This document shows, piece by piece, positions 61,271 through 64,000 of a stretch of 64,000 bases of DNA (positions are counted from its first letter, which is position 1; each line of letters starts with the position of its first letter). The notes beneath the pieces are model-generated. The model had not been told where the DNA came from and ran no database searches. It worked only from the letters and a program-made list of their open reading frames with translations. Source of the stretch: Arthrobacter frigidicola (GTDB taxonomy: Bacteria; Actinomycetota; Actinomycetes; Actinomycetales; Micrococcaceae); contig QZVU01000001.1 of assembly GCA_003602285.1 (NCBI GenBank), forward strand, positions 310,001 to 374,000, written 5' to 3'. Made by a program: the position numbers and the translations under genes.

Positions 61271-64000
61271 CCGGGGACGTTCTGAACCGGCCCGCCGGCG
61301 GGCCCGGCGGCACCGGCGACCCCACCGGGGCGGCAGGCATGCGCTTCTCGGCCCGGGCGCTGGCCGAGCTGCTCCACACCGACCCGGCCTCTCCGGTTCA
61401 GTACCCCACCGCCGACCAGGCGCGGGTCATCGAGGCCCCGCTGGAGCCGCTGCTGGTGGTCGCCGGAGCCGGCTCGGGCAAGACCAAGACGATGGCGGAC
61501 CGGGTGGTGTGGCTCGTCGCCAACGAACTGGTCCGCCCCGAGCAGATCCTCGGGGTGACCTTCACCCGCAAGGCCGCAGGCGAGCTCGGGACCCGGATCC
61601 GGCAGCGCCTGTTGGCCCTGTACCGCGCCCTCGACGGTGAGGATGCCCCTGGTCAGGACCGGCTGGACCCGACGGTGTCGACCTACCATTCCTTCGCCAA
61701 TGGGATCGTCCAGGACTACGGGCTCCGCATCGGGGTGGAACGCGATTCGGTGATGCTCGGGACCGCTCAGGCCTGGCAGCTCGCGGTGTCCGTCGTCGAG
61801 GCGTACAGCGGGGAGTGGAGCCACTTCACCGCCGCCAAGTCGACCCTCGTGAACGCTGTACTGGGCATGGCCGGGGAATGCGCCGAGCACCTCACGCCCC
61901 CCTCGGTGGTGCGGGCCGCGCTGCGGGAGCACATCGAGGCTGTCGAAGGCCTTCAGTATTCGCTGAGTTCGGCGCGCAAACCGACCCAGGCGGTCGCCAA
62001 CCTGCTGGACAAGCTGAGGACACGGGTGAGCGTCACCGAGCTGGTCGACCAGTATGCTGCGGCGAAGCTGGCACGGCGGCAGCTCGACTTCGGCGACCTG
62101 GTGGCCCTCGCGGCCCGGATCGCCCAGGAGATTCCCGAGGCGACCGCGATGGAACGGCAGAAGTACGAGGTCGTCCTGCTCGATGAGTTCCAAGACACGT
62201 CCCACGCCCAGATGGTCCTGTTCTCCCGGCTCTTCGCCGACGGCAGGGCCGTCACGGCCGTGGGTGATCCGCACCAGTCGATCTACGGTTTCCGGGGAGC
62301 CTCCGCGGGCCAACTCGGCACCTTCCGCACGGCCTTCCCGGTCGGGGCGCCGGGCGGGGCCCTGGCACCGTCGCCGGTTTCGAACCTCTCGGTCGCCTGG
62401 CGGAACTCGACGGCGATTTTGGCCGCCGCCAACACCGTCTCCGCCGCCCTCAACGTGCCCGCCCCCTGGCTCCGCTCCGCGCCGTCGCTGACGGTTCCTG
62501 GCCTGAGACCCCGGCCCGGCGCGCCGCTGGGAGAGGTCCGGATCGGACGGTTCCTCGCGGATGCCCCGGCCGGTGACCGGCCGGCGGATGCCCCGGCCGG
62601 TCCCGGCGCGCCCCGGCCGGTCACCGAGGCCGAGGCCGTGGCGGCCGAGGTGATGTTCCACTCCCGGCGCACCTTTGAGCGCGACGACGCGGGCGACCGG
62701 CTGCGCCCGACCATCGCCGTGCTGTGCCGCGGCCGGAAACAGTTCGAGCCGATCCGCCGTGAGCTAGAGCGCAACGGCATCCCGGTGCAGATCGTCGGCC
62801 TCGGCGGGCTGCTGCGCACCCCCGAGATCGTGGAGATGCTCGCCGTGCTGCGGGTCCTCGGCGACCCTGACCGCTCCGACTCGATGCTCCGGCTCCTGGC
62901 CGGTGCCCGCTGGCGCATCGGGCCCGCTGACCTGATGGCGCTCGGCGACTGGTCCCGTCAGCTGGCCCGGGCACGGGAAGCGGCGGCAGGGTGTTCGGCA
63001 CGTGCCGGGGAAGCGCAGGGGGACGACGACGCCGTCATCGCCCCGGACGCGGCCGAGAGCGGCAGCTTGGTCGAAGCCGTTGACCACCTCCCGCCCGAAG
63101 GCTGGGAATCCGGGGCAGGGCGCAGCCTGACCACTGAGGGAAGGGAACGGCTCGAACGCCTGCGGAATGAGCTGAGGCGGCTGCGCGACTACGTGGGGGA
63201 CGACCTCGGCACGATCATCGGCGAGGTCGAGCGGAGCATCCTCCTCGACATCGAGGTCGCGGCCAAGCCCGGCGTCGGCATCCATGACGCCCGCCGGAAC
63301 CTCGATGCCTTCTCCGAGGCGGTGGCCGGCTTCACCTCGACGGCCGAAAGGGTCGACCTTCCGGCCTTCCTCGCGTGGCTCGAGGCGGCCGACGCCGAGG
63401 AGGACGGACTCCCCGTCACCCAGCTTGAGGCAAGCCGCGAGGCGGTCCAGCTCCTCACCGTTCACGCCTCCAAGGGCCTCGAATGGGATGTGGTGCTCGT
63501 TCCGGGACTGAACGAGGGATCTTTCCCCAGCGCGACGGCGTCCCGGTGGAGCAGCGGCGATTCGGCAATTCCCTGGACCCTGCGCGGCGACGCTCCCGAG
63601 CTGCCCCAGTGGGACTGGGATCAGCCCGATGCGAAGGAGTGGCTGGAGAGCGAGAAGCGGTATGCCGACGAGGCGCGGGCCCATGCCGAACGGGAGGAAC
63701 GCCGGCTCGCCTATGTGGCCTTCACCCGGGCCAAGCACGTCCTCGTCTGCACCTCCTCGGCCTGGGGCGGCGGACGCACACGGCCCACGCCCGCCTCGGG
63801 CTACCTGCTGGACCTGCTCACCCTGGCCGAACGGGGGGAGGAGGGATTCGCCGTCCTGCACTGGCTGGCCGCGGAGGATGAGGGTGACGAAAACCCTGCC
63901 GCTGCCGTACCGCAGCGCGCAACCTGGCCCATCGATCCACTCGGTCCGAGGCGTCCGGCCCTGAGCGAGGCGGCCGGTGCCGTGGCGGGAGCGGCGCAGG
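61267..64000 (+). CDS. adnB: ATP-dependent helicase-nuclease subunit AdnB (3' end outside the window)
   Basis: The first 911 codons are in the window. SF1A motor with canonical motifs: Q motif PTADQARVI, Walker A AGAGSGKT at residues 66-73, Ia VTFTRKAA, Walker B LLDEFQDT near residue 306, motif III GDPHQSIYGFRGA, motif IV NLSVAWRNS, and VHASKGLEWDVV and VAFTRAKH near residues 735 and 820. Intact motifs imply this is the active motor, whereas AdnA has altered ones. Overlaps adnA by 4 bases. The C-terminal nuclease domain lies beyond base 64000. Confidence 0.93.
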   Translation, partial: MTGDVLNRPAGGPGGTGDPTGAAGMRFSARALAELLHTDPASPVQYPTADQARVIEAPLEPLLVVAGAGSGKTKTMADRVVWLVANELVRPEQILGVTFTRKAAGELGTRIRQRLLALYRALDGEDAPGQDRLDPTVSTYHSFANGIVQDYGLRIGVERDSVMLGTAQAWQLAVSVVEAYSGEWSHFTAAKSTLVNAVLGMAGECAEHLTPPSVVRAALREHIEAVEGLQYSLSSARKPTQAVANLLDKLRTRVSVTELVDQYAAAKLARRQLDFGDLVALAARIAQEIPEATAMERQKYEVVLLDEFQDTSHAQMVLFSRLFADGRAVTAVGDPHQSIYGFRGASAGQLGTFRTAFPVGAPGGALAPSPVSNLSVAWRNSTAILAAANTVSAALNVPAPWLRSAPSLTVPGLRPRPGAPLGEVRIGRFLADAPAGDRPADAPAGPGAPRPVTEAEAVAAEVMFHSRRTFERDDAGDRLRPTIAVLCRGRKQFEPIRRELERNGIPVQIVGLGGLLRTPEIVEMLAVLRVLGDPDRSDSMLRLLAGARWRIGPADLMALGDWSRQLARAREAAAGCSARAGEAQGDDDAVIAPDAAESGSLVEAVDHLPPEGWESGAGRSLTTEGRERLERLRNELRRLRDYVGDDLGTIIGEVERSILLDIEVAAKPGVGIHDARRNLDAFSEAVAGFTSTAERVDLPAFLAWLEAADAEEDGLPVTQLEASREAVQLLTVHASKGLEWDVVLVPGLNEGSFPSATASRWSSGDSAIPWTLRGDAPELPQWDWDQPDAKEWLESEKRYADEARAHAEREERRLAYVAFTRAKHVLVCTSSAWGGGRTRPTPASGYLLDLLTLAERGEEGFAVLHWLAAEDEGDENPAAAVPQRATWPIDPLGPRRPALSEAAGAVAGAAQ

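Overview
The window is very G+C-rich, densely coded bacterial chromosome. Gene content and order point to an actinobacterium of the order Micrococcales, most likely family Micrococcaceae (Arthrobacter-like); this is inferred from protein families and gene order, not from a 16S gene, which is absent. Supporting signs are the actinobacterial coproporphyrin-type heme genes (hemQ, and a ferrochelatase with a cysteine cluster), AdnA/AdnB helicase-nuclease genes, DUF3117 and DUF3107 proteins, a MoeZ-type adenylyltransferase-rhodanese, and a gene order (ferredoxin, dapC ... dapD/dapE, TIGR00730, DivIVA-like, tag, DUF3117, O-methyltransferase, sigE, tatB, mrp, DUF1003, MgtE-N/CBS) that I recall as resembling the Rv1177-Rv1232c region of Mycobacterium tuberculosis. 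No tRNA, rRNA, insertion sequence, phage gene or CRISPR array was recognised.

Layout. 74-5480: a peptide ABC importer (lipoprotein, two permeases, fused double ATPase). 5690-8129: typA and a small membrane protein. 8126-10730: an accessory-looking pocket with an ArsR-like regulator and its probable operator, a winged-helix/DUF559 protein, and an 870-bp array of 17 palindrome-ended 30-bp repeats lying between two convergent genes. 10965-18739: ferredoxin, lysine/diaminopimelate genes (dapC, dapD, dapE), citrate synthase and galE. 18836-22153: gluABCD-type amino-acid importer. 22270-33090: DNA repair (tag), envelope, stress sigma factor, Tat export, Mrp and general-stress genes. 33302-41995: aminopeptidase P, PHP phosphoesterase, an orphan DNA methyltransferase beside a DEAD-box helicase, an RNB ribonuclease, a MiaE-like protein, DUF3107 and a TetR regulator. 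42102-53595: moeZ, then a nearly complete heme pathway: hemA divergent from hemE-hemY-hemQ-hemH-hemC-hemD-hemB-hemL. 53722-56487: methionine importer metNIQ. 56740-64000: a DEDDh exonuclease, an alkyltransferase-like protein and adnA-adnB; adnB runs off the window.

How the parts work together. The heme block carries out glutamyl-tRNA to coproheme and then heme b: HemA and HemL make 5-aminolevulinate, HemB, C, D and E make coproporphyrinogen III, HemY oxidises it, HemH inserts iron and HemQ decarboxylates coproheme. The three dap genes supply meso-diaminopimelate and lysine by the succinylase branch. The last four genes form a DNA-damage neighbourhood. The least explained element is the repeat array at 9612-10481. 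It is not CRISPR-like, its unit lengths are not multiples of three, and it lies between two convergent gene ends; I regard it as the best candidate for an undescribed element in this window. All domain assignments are from reading motifs by eye; no database search was run.
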